Assembly: GCA_034766995.1 (NCBI GenBank)
Contig: CM068317.1
Span: forward strand, 16,949,154 to 17,013,153
Origin: Acanthacorydalis orientalis
Lineage: Eukaryota > Arthropoda > Insecta > Megaloptera > Corydalidae
Length of the DNA stretch: 64,000 nucleotides
Direction of reading: 5' to 3'
This document shows positions 1 to 12,569 of this stretch, piece by piece (the stretch's first letter is position 1; every line of letters starts with the position of its first letter). Made by a program: the position numbers and the translations under genes. A model generated the notes under the pieces. That model had not been told where the DNA came from. It was given only the letters and a program-made list of their open reading frames with translations, and made no database searches.

Positions 1-82
1 TCTTAATGGATAATTTTCTATGATACACTTTTTTAATACTCACATAGGTTCATTTGCATCTACACACATAATTTTAGCATAC

Positions 83-84
<2 letters not shown>

Positions 85-152
<68 letters not shown>
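85..152. repeat. (TA)n microsatellite
   Basis: Near-perfect TA array interrupted once by a TG unit. Confidence 0.95.
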
Positions 153-155
<3 letters not shown>

Positions 156-353
156 TATTTATTATATTCCAATCACGAGGCCGATTGATTAATTGACATT
201 AAATATATCAATATATTGAATGAATTATTACCTCTAAAAGTACAGGTACCTTTTTATAGAATGACATAAAATCATAAAAGCATTTTAAAACTTTGATTTT
301 TTTAAAAATTTGATGTCATCTTAAATTTTGATAATTTGTAACACATACATAGT

Positions 354-362
354 GTATATATG

Positions 363-402
<40 letters not shown>
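354..402. repeat. (TA)n microsatellite
   Basis: TA array with one TG variant and one register slip near its left end. Confidence 0.93.
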
Positions 403-405
<3 letters not shown>

Positions 406-539
406 ATTTATGAATTTTTTTCAAGTAATGTTTTACTTACAATAAGCAAAATGCTTAGTGAATCACTATTTTCTTCTATAAAATTTTATTAAGACCAATT
501 GTTTGCTACCAATAAAACGTGTTACAAAAAATAAAATTC

Positions 540-541
<2 letters not shown>

Positions 542-610
<69 letters not shown>
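542..610. repeat. (TA)n microsatellite
   Basis: Uninterrupted TA array of about 34 units. Confidence 0.95.
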
Positions 611-614
<4 letters not shown>

Positions 615-870
615 ATCGTGAATGGAGAAGAATGAGTTAATACTGACTCAAAAATAGACAACAATTTATTTTTAAACGATTATTATATTTTTACAAATAA
701 TAATGCATCTCTACAAGTCAATGGTTCACTACAGTTTTTGCCTGCGCAAACTACCCCCTTGCTTTGTTATAATTTATCTTACAATGTCAATATTTATCAA
801 AAACAACAACGGTGCGTTTTACGGCAACACAAGTCTAGGGAATCTAGACGATCGGCTTCAGGCGTCGTCT

Positions 871-872
<2 letters not shown>

Positions 873-914
<42 letters not shown>
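873..914. repeat. (TA)n microsatellite
   Basis: Perfect TA array that directly follows a less AT-rich unique patch. Confidence 0.95.
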
Positions 915-1114
915 GAATTCTTTCAAAATGTGTTTTTGGGTAATAAATTCTATTTACATAATAATTAAAACATCCTAATAGTGGTTTACAGAAAAACATA
1001 CTTACGATTTTTTTAATTTTGAAACGTTTTAAATATTGGAACGTTTTGAATATTTTCTCAACAGAATAAAAATTGAACAATTAAAAACATTTTCATATTC
1101 TAAATAACGAAATA

Positions 1115-1688
1115 TTAGGTTGGTAGAAAAAGATTTGTGGTTTATAGCCCTAAAATTCATATAAATTTACAGCTTTTTTGAATTTCCTATCTATTTTAAG
1201 TGGTGCAAAATTGTTGGAATACTAACGCCTAACATTTGTGCAAGCTCTTGAATTGTTGTGCGTGGTTTTGATTCAACTAACGCCTTCAGTTGGTCGTTAT
1301 AAACTGAATAAGGACGCCCGCGACTTTTTTCATCTGCAAGGTTTTCACCCCTAGCACGAAATTTTTGGAATCACCATTATACGGTACGTTCCTTAGCAGT
1401 ACCTACACCAAAAGTATCGTTTAATTTACGAGCAGTTTCTGCTGCTTTAACAGTCGTTTTGAACTCATACAAAAATTGCTCTTATTTGCTTCTTTTCCGT
1501 ATTAAACTCAATAGTCCAATTTAAAGCAAAATTAAAAATAAAACCAAAATCGATGTTACCAAAATACAGACCAATAAATGTACTTCAAAATAATAGTAAC
1601 ATGAACACGATAGTATTACACTTTGATTGAAAAAAATTAAGGTTAGAATTCAAAAAAACAAACCGAAATTATTTTCCTACCAACTTAA
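1115..1688 (-). mobile_element. Mariner deletion derivative, 574 bp (TTAGGTTGGTAG family)
   Basis: A non-autonomous mariner (Tc1/mariner superfamily). The ends are inverted copies of TTAGGTTGGTAG and CTACCAACTTAA, flanked by TA target duplications at 1113-1114 and 1689-1690. On the minus strand it keeps the start of the transposase helix-turn-helix region, including a stretch reading like YNDQLKALVESKPRTTIQEL, and then jumps straight to the right-hand untranslated end. The whole catalytic domain is gone. The family resembles the cecropia subfamily, to which human Hsmar1 belongs, judged from the DNA-binding motif and from longer relatives in this window. It shares its size and apparent deletion junction with the copies at 22602 and 28283. 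Confidence 0.9.
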
Positions 1689-1690
1689 TA

Positions 1691-2269
1691 GTATTATGAA
1701 ATAATATTGTATTTAAAGAGCCATAGAAACTTATGTTGCATTATAATATATTAATAGTTATATTTAGAGAACAGAATTGAGTGCGAAACTTTTAATTTCC
1801 ATAAAAGTGAAGTTCTAATAAAATATACTTTATGAATAAAAACAAATATCAATAGATTCAATACATTTATCACTGAGATATTAGTGGATTTATGTAATTT
1901 TATCAAAATGTAAATTTATGAAAACGACAAATTCCTCAAAGCCATTTTAATACTGTAAAATATTTAATGTTTATCACAGTTAATACGATGGATGATGAAA
2001 AGTATAATTCTTAACAGATGTAGTTTATACACCATTGTTGGTGAAATATGTAATCATATGTTACTATGATTCATATAGCACAAGGTTTATTGATTAGTAA
2101 ATATTCCTTGTGTGAAGAATTTGCTGTTAAATGTGTTTGATGAGAGTGAGTTAGTCATAAAATTAATACTAAAAAAGAATGCTTTCATATATTATTAATT
2201 ATTACAAAAATATTTATAGAGATACCAAAGCAATAATTACTTTTATTACCTTCTCAAGATACGCCACTG
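1691..2269. other. Unannotated AT-rich DNA
   Basis: No reading frame, repeat or element recognised. Confidence 0.6.
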
Positions 2270-2640
2270 GTTTGTACATTTTATTATCATCAAGCTATTA
2301 ATAATCCTTATGGATAATTCATTTTTCATCACAAGTTACAAATCTTTACAGAAGAACATATTTTCTGTAGGGAAGTAAGAAGGAAGAGCACATTATAAAT
2401 CAGCGTGTATTTTGCCTGTCCGCTAATTCGTAAGGAAATAATTTATCCCAATTTTTCACACTTCCAATAGATTCACGGTGCGAAAAAAATGTCGAGTAAC
2501 TTTCACCTAATTTTTAACCAGTCCTTTGTCTAAAGTGGGATTTATGTTTTAACTATTCCGAACCAGTTGAAGTTTTTCATACCTTTCAGTTTGATTTCTA
2601 TTTATTAACTAACATAATTACTTCAGTACATTCGATTTTT
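2270..2640 (-). pseudogene. Old mariner transposase relic
   Basis: Read on the minus strand with frame changes, this stretch gives pieces that follow the order of a mariner transposase. First comes a linker resembling GSVKNWDKLFPYELADRQN, matching the family's 'GKVKKLDKWVPHEL..NQ' region. Then comes RFVTCDEK followed by a stop where the family has Trp; the Asp of CDEK is the first catalytic residue. Several stops and frameshifts are present and I could not find terminal inverted repeats, so it is older than the other mariners here. No function is expected. The assignment to mariner rests on the order and spacing of two motifs. Confidence 0.6.
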
Positions 2641-4737
2641 TTATTATAAACATAAATTAAAAAAAGTGATAGTACTATTATTATACATTTATATATTAGC
2701 TAGTTTCGTTTATTTCGATATATATTAAAATTCTTATCTCTGTCAAAAATAAAAAAAAATTAAATAGAAAATTTAAAAATACAAAAGACACGTTTTATTT
2801 TAAAAATATATATTAGACATTAGATAAATATATAATATTTTTAAAGCTACACAATACGGACGCAATTATTAAAAATAAATTTTATTTTAATAGGAAAATT
2901 TAAATATATAAATTATAATATCTGAGATCACATGAAATCTTCGCCGGAACATACGTAATTCTTTTAATTAGTGTGATCTAACGATCTCTTTGAAATAGCA
3001 CAACACAAATTTCCAGACGTTTTTAATTTATCAAAACGTAAGTAAATTGATAGACCTAAAAAATCAATTTATTCATATGTAATAACCTAATACTTAAATT
3101 ATATTTCCAATAAGTGGATAAATGGTTATTTTATGTAATATAATATTATTTTTATTTGAAATATTTTGAGAAGAGAAATAAAATGAAATATGTATAAAAT
3201 ATTTAATTATATAAAAATTTATTTAAAAACCATTATTATTTGAAATGAACTATTTTTTATTTTGGTAATGTTTATTTACGATGAAATAAATATACACCAA
3301 TTAATTATAAACCAAATAAGTATTTTACAGTTAGATATGTTAAATTGGAAAATGTTCAATTTTTTTTCGCCACCAAATGTTGAGTAAAACCTCCTATAAT
3401 AATAGAAATTTTAAGATAAAGATCATAAAAAGAGTAGAACGAGATGTTAGTCACACATAGGTATATTGCTTTTTAATTAAGTAAAAATTCATAAATAAAT
3501 TTTGCATTTTTTAAGAATATATAACAATTTTTATTTAAAAAGAATTATCATCCATTAGATATTTACGCTTTTTTCATGTCTTCATCTCATATCGACATGT
3601 AGATCAAAATAGATATCAAAACATCGTGCTATTACAATGGTCTATGATTAAAAATTTAATTAAAATAATTACCTATTTGTAATTAATTCTTTACGAAGTG
3701 AACATTACTCATTATGTATTATTGGGATAAAGCATTGACATGATTAACACTTCATTGATAATTGTACTCTAAAATTTCTGTTATAGAAGGTTACGAGGAA
3801 CACAAACATTCTTCTTAGTCTTTAAAATGAAAACAAGTAAAAAAAGACAGTAATACGAAACTTAATATTCACGAACAATAAAATATTATTAAATATTTCT
3901 TTGAAAAATTTAATTTCAAATATAAGTTAGGTAAGGGTAAATTAAACGTTCTTAAATATATCAGATTATTAACGAAATAATTTTTCTCATAAAAAAACTT
4001 TTTTGATGATAAAAAAAATATAAATTTTATATTTCTTTGAAATTCTAATCTCTCTATCTGTTTTAAATAACTAAGTTGTATCTGGAAAATTAAAATTATT
4101 TATTTCCTAATAAATATATTTACATAATCATTATATTCAAAAAATTGGGAAATTGGATATAAAAATGTTCTGCAATTAGTTGATCTGCCTTTTAGAAAAA
4201 ATATAAAAAATTCTTTCTAATGCTACCAGTCTATATACGTGTATATTCTATCTATGAAATGAAACGAATGTTTATGATTTTATACAGGTTTTAACTTATA
4301 ACAGATAACTTTAGAAATGAATCAACAGGGATCGGCGTGGAAAATACCCGCATAAAATTAATATTTTTCTACAGTCAAGAAGTGCATCAAGAAAATCACT
4401 GTACTATTAATAAAAGACAAGTGAAACCAACAAGGTATGCACAGAAACTCGTTAAACGAAAAAGCTAAGCAAGCAAAAGTAACAAAGTAATGCATTGAAC
4501 TAGATAATCTAATCAAAATTTCAGACTTTATTATTGTGGTTTATAATTGTGATATGTACTGCAACTGTTCAACTTAATGAATTGATGCATTGTTAGAGTA
4601 TGCATTGTTAGACATTTCAATATTGACAACATTGAATATTATACGAATTTAACCCCTGTTGTAATTTTAAGTACGTCATAGCTAAGCCTCTACAATCAAT
4701 GCCACAATTCCTTAAAGATCTTTTCATAATATATATA

Positions 4738-4740
<3 letters not shown>
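2641..4740. other. Unannotated AT-rich DNA
   Basis: About 2.1 kb of very AT-rich sequence. I see no transposon end, no exon-like frame and only one short TA run near 4730. Confidence 0.55.

Positions 4741-4741
<1 letters not shown>

Positions 4742-4771
<30 letters not shown>
4742..4771. repeat. (TA)n microsatellite
   Basis: Short TA array. Confidence 0.9.
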
Positions 4772-4775
<4 letters not shown>

Positions 4776-5072
4776 CTTTGTTTTGTTTTATTTATTTTTA
4801 CTTACTCACTGTAGAATAATGAGGAAATTTGGAATGCTTAACATACAATCTAATGAAAACAACATCTTTGAGTGAACTAAGATGGAAGAACCTATTTCAC
4901 GGCTGAATAAACTCTTTGACACTGTACAAGTTATTCACGGTTACCACTAATCTAATTCTAATGTCAGATATCGATGTCGTTTGAATTTGGATTGATGAAG
5001 TGCAACCAAAAACTACTTTATAAAGTTTTACGCAATAAACATGCCATGCATTTTAGTTAATATAAAAATAGC
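4772..5072. other. Unannotated DNA
   Basis: Unique, mixed-composition sequence with nothing recognised. Confidence 0.5.
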
Positions 5073-5158
5073 TACACACATGCATGCATACATATATACA
5101 TCCATACATACATACATACATACATATATATACACACATACATACATAATAAATATAA

Positions 5159-5217
<59 letters not shown>
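5073..5217. repeat. Compound (CATA)n/(TA)n microsatellite
   Basis: Degenerate CATA/CATG tetranucleotide repeats lead into a TA array of about 30 units. Confidence 0.9.
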
Positions 5218-5218
<1 letters not shown>

Positions 5219-5421
5219 CTATATGAATGTTGAAAAACATATTTACAGAATCACAATAACTAATTAATTACTTTTAATCTGTTTGCTTATTTTCAGTCTT
5301 TCTTATTGTTTCTTAAAATACGTACTGAAATAACAATTTTAAATATTGAAAAAAGCAATTAACACAACATATTGTATATATTCAGAAAAGAGCTAATGTT
5401 TCTTGTAAATAGTATATACAT

Positions 5422-5458
5422 ACCTACATATGTATAAGTGTGTGCATATATACATACA

Positions 5459-5503
<45 letters not shown>

Positions 5504-5513
5504 TTATATACAT
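5422..5513. repeat. Compound TA/CATA microsatellite
   Basis: CATA-like units followed by a TA array with TG and TT variants. Confidence 0.88.
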
Positions 5514-5739
5514 ATTCAATGGTATAAAACCATGAACAAAGAATATTTTAATTTCCTCTTTTGAATTTACGTAGTCTTTCTTATTTTACGTTATTAAAAA
5601 ATGACTTGACATATTATTGAAAAATGTGATGAATTGATAAATTCCTAGATAAACTTAAACTTCTAAAATATAATATTAAACTCAATCGTATAAAAACTGG
5701 CCAACTATCTTAAAAATTCTTTGAATTTCTTAAGGTCTC

Positions 5740-5935
5740 TTCAAGCGTGATATTTGCTTAGAAAGTTATTTTTTTTTTGTATTCCAAGACGAATTCCACA
5801 AATTTGCACAATTTTGTGTTCTACAAAATTGAATTCCAACCTATTCCACCAATGTTTAAAACATCACCAATGGTTAAAAATCAAAATGGTTTATTCTAGG
5901 GATCTTGCTGGCCGAAATACTAGATTTATTCTAAC
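5740..5935 (-). pseudogene. Possible Tc1-like transposase scrap
   Basis: On the minus strand near 5905-5930 a frame reads RPARSLE, then a stop, then TI. This matches the order of the Tc1 signature WPARSPDLNPIEN around the last catalytic Asp, with the Asp lost. The downstream sequence, around FNHWWNRLEFNF, is compatible but not diagnostic. No ends were found and stops are frequent. An open frame on the opposite strand over the same interval has no recognisable content. The call is weak. Confidence 0.3.
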
Positions 5936-6052
5936 TCTACAATGATAAGAGTTATCAAGAAATTTTTTTTTCTTAATTCTACTTCTTTATTCTTTCTCTT
6001 ATAACAATTGATTGTTATTTTTGATATCGAATAAGGTTACTGATTATATATA

Positions 6053-6430
6053 CAGTAATCACTCGATATACATCGAGAAGCGTTCCAAAATATGTCGACG
6101 CAAAACGAAAAAACGTAAATCGAGTAGTATAGAAATAAAAGCTATAAAATCGAAATATGTAGTTAATAAAAAAAATGTTTTTTATTTATGTATTTTAAAC
6201 ATTTATTTTTATTTACTTTTATATTGTGAATTTGTGCTGTTTTTTCAATATTTCTAATCATCAGAAACTAGCGCCGAATCTGAGGTTTTTATCGTTTCGT
6301 CGACCATTTCCTTAAGGTCGTTAAATAAACTCATGGCTTTTTTCTGGATAATAAATGTGCTTACAAGTATTTTTTTCATTTAAGTCGTTTATCCATGCAT
6401 TTAACGCATGATTAGTGGAATGATTAATTA
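6053..6430 (-). mobile_element. Pogo/Tigger-like transposon end, truncated
   Basis: The left end begins TACAGTAATCACTCGATATA, typical of Tigger/pogo termini: CAGT next to a TA target, then subterminal ATCGA / CGTAAATCGA blocks. Inside it, on the minus strand, a C-terminal coding tail reads MSLFNDLKEMVDETIK and ends in SDD before a stop at 6254-6256. A fragment further in reads LNAWINDLNE in another frame. Tigger transposases often end in such an acidic tail. The other end and the DDE domain are missing, so the copy is 5'-truncated and dead. Evidence is the TIR style plus the tail; a database comparison would settle it. Confidence 0.5.
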
Positions 6431-6480
6431 TATAAATAAGCAATAATAAATATCTAGTAATGTTTTAAATTTAACAAATT

Positions 6481-6507
6481 TATATATATATATATATATA
6501 TATATAT
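6481..6507. repeat. (TA)n microsatellite
   Basis: Short TA array. Confidence 0.9.
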
Positions 6508-6509
6508 GT

Positions 6510-8515
6510 TCTAATGGATGAAGAGGAGATTGAAAAATTTATAGATATAATTAACATGATATAAAAATAATAATATGTTTATAATCGTAGATTACTTGTT
6601 TGCAACTCACAATAATGGATATAAACAGGGTAAAGTATATAAATTACATTAATTTTATTGCTTCGAACAGGTGTAAAATCCTGTATATATATAACACAAT
6701 CAATCAATCAACAAACAATCACTCAGACGCCAAAATTAAGAACAAAGCAGAAAAAATGTGTAACATGAAATATATGCCATATTTTGACAAAAAGTAAAAG
6801 GTACAAAATTATAAATATGTATACATGTATATATCGACCCATTAATATCTACGCTACTTTTTATGAGTTTTTTTGTATTAGAATACTAAACGCAAATTAG
6901 TCAGTCATAAAAAAATCATTAATAAATGAGAATTAAAAATATAAATTCAATAACAACCCGTATTGTTTCTTCTAATTAATTAAATCATAAAATATTTAAT
7001 TTACTATGAAGACTTTATATGTATTTTAAATTCAATCACTCATGTATATGTGCGTGTTTAAAACCAATTTACGTATTCATTTTCAATAAAAATAAATAAT
7101 TGAATTGATCTAACAATTTAAAATAAAATAAAGTATTCAATCGATTTAAATACTTAAAAATATTATATTTTAAAATCAAGATGATTTGATAATAATAATT
7201 ATTAAGTTCCAGTAACTTTAAATATAAGTTTCGAAAAGAAGAACCCTTACAATTAAACATATAACAATCATTTTTGAAAGACAACGTATGAGGGTTTGTT
7301 CAAAGGGCAAATGCTTTACTCCCTTATCATTTATTTTAAGTGTGTTACATCTTAATTCATTAAATTTATAAATTCAAAGCGACCGATAAATTGGCTGAGA
7401 TAGAGAGAGGGGAACCGAAGGTTTTGTTCTGCCATTTATTTGCTTAAAAGGGTTGCCGTTAGGGGTTGCGGTAATTTTTCACAGGAAATTTACAACGAAG
7501 AAGTAGTTAATGTCATTCGCTAACGAAATGGGTAGACGATACGAAAGAATATATCTAACGCTACAGGTTTTATTTATTTTTTCCTGCTCTGGGATATAAC
7601 AAGCATGCAGAAAACATTTTTTGTAGTTACATATATATCGTAAATGTTTGCCGAGTATATTTTTTTTGTACATATACACACAGTTGAATGTGTTTAATCT
7701 AAAATGGAGTGTAAATATTTTTTTCATTTCTTACGTAAATATGTTTATGTACTTTCTGGATTATATCTTTGTTGAATTTTGAATCGCAAGAAGATTTCAG
7801 CACATTTTTGATGTATTACTTAGTCAAAACATAAACGATATTTGATGGAATGTAAAACATCATTTTAGCACAGAATTTAATATTGCGAAGAATACATTCT
7901 ATTTTTAAACATTAAAAAGATGTTTGAATATTTTTAATTATAAAAATATATTCTAAACGAAAAATATTTAAAATATGAATTTTAACAAAAAGTTTTGCAA
8001 ATAAATAATCAACCGAGTTTTAATGATTTGTTTATTGATGTGAAATATTTCATACGATATTTTGTTCAAAACATAAAGTTAAATATAAATATTTGTTTAT
8101 TATTAAGGCATTAATATTTACAAAAAGAAACACACATTACAAAACATGTTTAAAAAAATATTTTCTGAAATTTCCAAATGAAATTAAAATACATTTTTAT
8201 AATTCGGTTATATAATCTGATTATTTAAATAATCACATTCACATACAATTATAAATATATACTGAAATGTATAATCGTGAATGTTTTTAGTTAAGTAGCA
8301 AAGACGTATTGTAACAAAAATAAATCAAATTACAGCTGATGGATTAAATTTAATTATATTTGATTACTTTATTTATTTTATGTATTGGAAACTACAAAAA
8401 TAAAAATTATTATCTCTTAATGATTATATTTGAAATCGTAAACTACTTATTTAGTGGAAATCATCTTTGAAGTATGGAAAAAGTGGGCGTAAATTATTTC
8501 GTAAATATATTTTAA
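6510..8515. other. Unannotated AT-rich DNA with one mixed-composition patch
   Basis: Mostly low-complexity AT-rich sequence. A less AT-rich, unique patch at about 7380-7600 contains runs such as GAGAGAGGGGAACC and a GGGTTGCCGTTAGGGGTTGC direct repeat. I cannot assign it; a conserved non-coding element is one possibility. Confidence 0.5.
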
Positions 8516-8520
8516 ATTAA

Positions 8521-8547
8521 ATATATATATATATATATATATATATA
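8521..8547. repeat. (TA)n microsatellite
   Basis: Short TA array. Confidence 0.9.
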
Positions 8548-8699
8548 CAGTTGATTATAATGGATTATTATATACAATATAATACTAATATTTTTTATAG
8601 TCAAGATTAACAGCATAGAAATTATAAAAATTCCTATACATTTTCTATATTAAACTATTGGTGATAACTTATGGGTTCGTATAGACATAAAAGTATATA

Positions 8700-8736
8700 A
8701 ATATACATATATATATATATATATATATATGTATGA

Positions 8737-8772
<36 letters not shown>
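8700..8772. repeat. (TA)n microsatellite at a LINE 3' end
   Basis: Two TA blocks separated by GTATGAGTG. The right-hand block abuts the 3' terminus of the LINE fragment that follows. Confidence 0.92.
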
Positions 8773-8773
<1 letters not shown>

Positions 8774-8774
<1 letters not shown>

Positions 8775-9240
8775 TAATAGCACTACAGCTCAATGTGAGC
8801 TCTGGCCTCATTTAAGATGTTCCTCCACATTGGACAATCTTGTGCGACCATTCTTCAGTTATTAACTTGAATTGTCTGTACGCCATTAGATACGCCGTCT
8901 AACCATCTAGCTTTGAGTCTACCTCTGGCTCAAGTGCGATCTGGGATGGCGCAAAAGACTTTTTTAATTCGGTTGTCCTCCATTCTTATCAGGTGTCCAG
9001 CCCATCTTAAACGCTGTGCCTCGACAAAACGTACAATATCTTCACTCCTTATTAGCTCATTAAATTCGCAATAATTTCTTCTGATATACTCTCCGTTTTC
9101 CAATTGTTTGGCTCCAAATATTTTACGTATTTTTTTTCTTTTACAAACCGGTGGACAGCGTTCGTTCGCCGCAATTATTGACCAGATTTTGTACCTATAT
9201 GTTACAAGTTGACGAATAATTGCTTTATATACAGTCAAGA
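8774..9240 (-). mobile_element. 3' end of a non-LTR retrotransposon (LINE), 5'-truncated
   Basis: On the minus strand a frame at 8930-9238 of about 100 codons covers the C-terminal tail of an endonuclease/reverse-transcriptase protein. It has IRQLVTYRYKIW (the family has 'LTYGSETW'), then KIFGAKQLENGEYIRRN, then RFVEAQRLRWAGHLIRMEDN. 'RLRWAGH..RM' is the hallmark of this tail. After a premature stop the frame resumes with [28 protein letters not shown] and a stop near 8790, so the natural C-terminus is retained. The reverse-transcriptase core is absent, as usual for 5'-truncated LINE insertions. The 3' end is followed by (TA)n rather than poly(A). Clade (RTE-like or Jockey-like) cannot be fixed from this part. 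Confidence 0.8.
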
Positions 9241-9520
9241 TAGATTATGTTAGTTAGTATTTTATAATTACAGTTAAGCAACATAATTTCCCTCTAATTG
9301 TCACAATTCATTTTATGTCCTTTCTGATGTATGGGGCACATAAGACCAAAGCTCCATTTACTTAGTAATTTTTCCTGCAACCATATTTTACATAAGAGTG
9401 CATGTAATCTTAGATGCAGCTATTCACCTCCTTCTTTTTGAAGCTTAGCTATTATTGCCTTCACCAGGGGCTTTATTATTTTTTAGCTTACGGATTACAT
9501 TTTAAGATAAGATATTATAT

Positions 9521-9550
9521 TTATATATATGGTATATATATACATATATG

Positions 9551-9613
<63 letters not shown>

Positions 9614-9619
9614 ATATAT
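9521..9619. repeat. Complex (TA)n microsatellite
   Basis: TA array with interspersed CA and TG variants. Confidence 0.92.
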
Positions 9620-9708
9620 GACAACGTATTAGGAAACCGAAATTATTGTCTGGATTTGTTGAAGAGAATTTATAAATTAAAAAACTGTCAGTATAGGTTA
9701 CTACTGAA

Positions 9709-9837
<129 letters not shown>

Positions 9838-9859
9838 CATCGTAACGGGAAGAGTGTAA

Positions 9860-10990
9860 CAGGAAATATTTTAAAATATAATGGTTTTATAAGAGATGCT
9901 AGTTTATTTTGCTGATTATTAACTATTTCAAAGCAACATATAGTTTTTGAAACTTAATTTGCTATTTATCAGCGTTTAATATGCAGATAATATATCATTT
10001 CATTAAAATAACTCAGTTTTTCAACATTCTTTTCCATTTTCTCAATTCGTAGTTCGTTGGGATTTCGTCGATATATATTTTGAAAGTTTACATTTTCAAC
10101 TTCTTTCTTAAAATAAAAATATATATTATTTGAAGAATTGGAATTTTTTAATGCGTTTAAAAAATAATGAAGCAGCATGTATTCGCGTGTTAAATATGAA
10201 TAAAGATAATGCTGATTTTTATGGAGTTAATGAAAATAAGTATTATAATAAATCAAAATTATACCAGATTTTAAAAAATGCAATTTAATATATTATAACT
10301 ATAGAAATTAATATATTATTGAAAAAAAAAATTAGTCACAGAGGAACATTTTTTCATTTTATATACAAAACATTAAAAGAAAATACTTTCTTTCTGTAAG
10401 ATGACGAAATTAAAGGAAAAGAAAGGAACGAAATGAAAATTATTTTTACCTAGATTTAGTCTTCTTTTTAAATCACACAAATTGTTAAATTTCATTATTA
10501 GTTTTAACGTATGTAGATTTTAAATAACTCAACTATATAAAATCTACATGAATGAACTTAATTAACTAATTTTTAATCTAATGACATACGTTCCAATTCT
10601 ATTAGTTGAAAACAGAAATTCAAGTAATCTAAAAGGATTAATACTATCAGAAATGCAGTAATACTTTCAAAGGTGTAAAAATATAAAAAAATGATATTTT
10701 TATTGAAAATATTTAACTTTTGATTGCAATAGATTCTGATAAAGGTATATTGTGGAATGAATATTAATCACTCGGTATATTTTACCTTACACTGATATTT
10801 TTGTCGATTCACCAATAATCAATAAAAACTTTTTTCAGGAACTGCTTTCTTTGAGTATCGATAAGGGATCATCTGGAGAATTATTATATTTTCTTCATTT
10901 TTTTTTAATAAGAAACTACTTCATTACTGCATTTATGACTGCTATTGTTTAAAATAATTTTTGATCATAATAATTATTTTTATAGTTATT
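9860..10990. other. AT-rich DNA with one short open frame
   Basis: An ATG-started frame of 69 codons lies on the minus strand at 9969-10178. It has mixed amino-acid composition and several Asn, Glu and Lys residues. It matches no family I know and could be chance or an exon. The rest is featureless. Confidence 0.4.
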
Positions 10991-10997
10991 TATAATA

Positions 10998-11139
10998 TTA
11001 GGTTGGTAGGAAACTAATTATTTTTTTTTCTAAATTCTAACCTTAATCTTTTTCATTGAAAATATCATTTCATCATGTTCATGTTAATATCATTTAAAAG
11101 TGCATTTTTCGGTTTGTATTTTAGTAACACCGACTTTTG
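10998..11139 (+). mobile_element. Solo 5' end of a mariner (TTAGGTTGGTAG family)
   Basis: Starts with TTAGGTTGGTAG next to TA and follows the family's 5' untranslated region, including the AACCTTAATCTTTTTCATTG and CATGTTCATGTTAATATC blocks. It ends abruptly around the GTAACACCGACTTTTG block. No coding sequence or second end remains. Confidence 0.8.
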
Positions 11140-11815
11140 AAAGAACATAATTACAAAAGGTGATATTTTCTAATTTTTAATAAATAAGTCAAATATGGTC
11201 TCAATATTTAATACATTAATATATCTAATATACATACAATCAACATATTTAATATATTTTTTCGATACAATGACCATGTCAGTTTAAGTTTTAATTAAAA
11301 AGAATTTTCAAATCTTCAAATTTGATCTAAATGGGAAATATTCTGAAGATTTAGCTTTCATTTTACTTTCTTTTGAATCGTCTTCAGTTTGGAAGTGTAG
11401 ATAGAACCAATGATTGATTGAGTTACCTCGAAGAATAAAATCCATATAAACGACTTCCTATATGTCTTAATAGACAGTCACCTTAATAGACTCTTACCTT
11501 TCCTAAGTTTTCATTGTTTCATTTTTTTTTAATAGAATCACGTTAGCTTTTTTCTGGATCTTGATTACTCTTTATTGTCGTGACTAATAGAACACATCCG
11601 TTTCATCCAGATTAAAATAACGTTAAGTCGTAATTATGCTTACATGTGACATCTTTTTACCTCTAGACTTTGGATTTTTGGATCTACCTCTATGAAAGTT
11701 ATCTTAACAGATTAGGAGATTACATCGAAAACTTGACAAAACATGCTGCTGTATCTAATTCACATGTAATTTATTCTCATTTATATTCACAGAGAATTGT
11801 ATTTTATGACATTAT
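11140..11815. other. Unannotated DNA
   Basis: Mixed sequence without a clear feature. A minus-strand piece near 11590-11625 reads FNLDETD, which is too short to assign. Confidence 0.45.

Positions 11816-11817
<2 letters not shown>

Positions 11818-11883
<66 letters not shown>
11818..11883. repeat. (TA)n microsatellite
   Basis: Perfect TA array of about 33 units abutting a repeat-family fragment. Confidence 0.95.
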
Positions 11884-11884
<1 letters not shown>

Positions 11885-11950
11885 TAGAGTGCTTCGTCTA
11901 CTTGTTGCGCTCGCAAACACCTGAATCTCCGGGCTTGCTGCTCTTGCTCA
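11884..11950 (-). repeat. 3' fragment of unclassified interspersed repeat (copy E)
   Basis: On the minus strand the block reads GCGAGCGCAACAAGTAGACG and ends in CTAGTATA. It aligns with the GC-richer 3' blocks of the copies at 25265, 39495, 40468 and 44635. Only the terminal block is present and it abuts a TA array. Divergence is high. Confidence 0.45.
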
Positions 11951-12154
11951 CTTAAATGTGTACTCACAGATATATTCCAACGTAGTTGTTCTATAGTCGC
12001 AAATTTCATTGTAGTTATTATGATACCAATATCATAATTCTTCGTGAAAATTTCGTGTAACTTCAGATGTCATCGTTAATAATAATTTAATACAAAAATT
12101 ATACATTTTTTTATTTTTTATGGATAATTTTGAATTTATATGCATAAAGATACA

Positions 12155-12155
12155 C

Positions 12156-12198
<43 letters not shown>
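12155..12198. repeat. (TA)n microsatellite
   Basis: Perfect TA array preceded by ACACG. Confidence 0.94.
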
Positions 12199-12199
<1 letters not shown>

Positions 12200-12493
12200 A
12201 TCTGTATGTTTATATAATACAAGAAATGTATTTTTTTTAATAATTTTCATTCTATTTATTAGCAAAATTTGAATGAACTATGAATAAAGGCAAATAAAAA
12301 AGGTATAAAATTTGAATTTTTTAAATATTTTAGATCTTTCTTTCTTACGATATATATAATAATAACTCATTTTGCAAAACTACATACTCATTTGTCTTAA
12401 TTACTTAATTAGTTATGTAAATATACGTAACAAAACAATTTTACTAAAAAATGATTCACATGAACTGTACATCTTTGTTAATGCAGCTAATAC

Positions 12494-12499
<6 letters not shown>

Positions 12500-12566
<67 letters not shown>

Positions 12567-12569
12567 TGA

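Larger units (their letters stand above)
1..1112. other. AT-rich, microsatellite-dense stretch, no gene
   Basis: Four long (TA)n arrays separated by low-complexity AT-rich DNA. A short less AT-rich patch lies at about 815-872, immediately before the array at 873; it has no recognisable coding content. Open frames here read mostly as Tyr-Ile repeats from the TA arrays and are artefacts. Confidence 0.7.

Noticed and set aside
703..1080. Frames of about 80-90 codons around 700-1080
   Set aside because: The open length depends on the TA array at 873-914; the remaining residues match nothing.
11590..11630. FNLDETD peptide resembling a pogo/Tigger or mariner catalytic motif
   Set aside because: Only seven residues match and no flanking blocks or ends support it.
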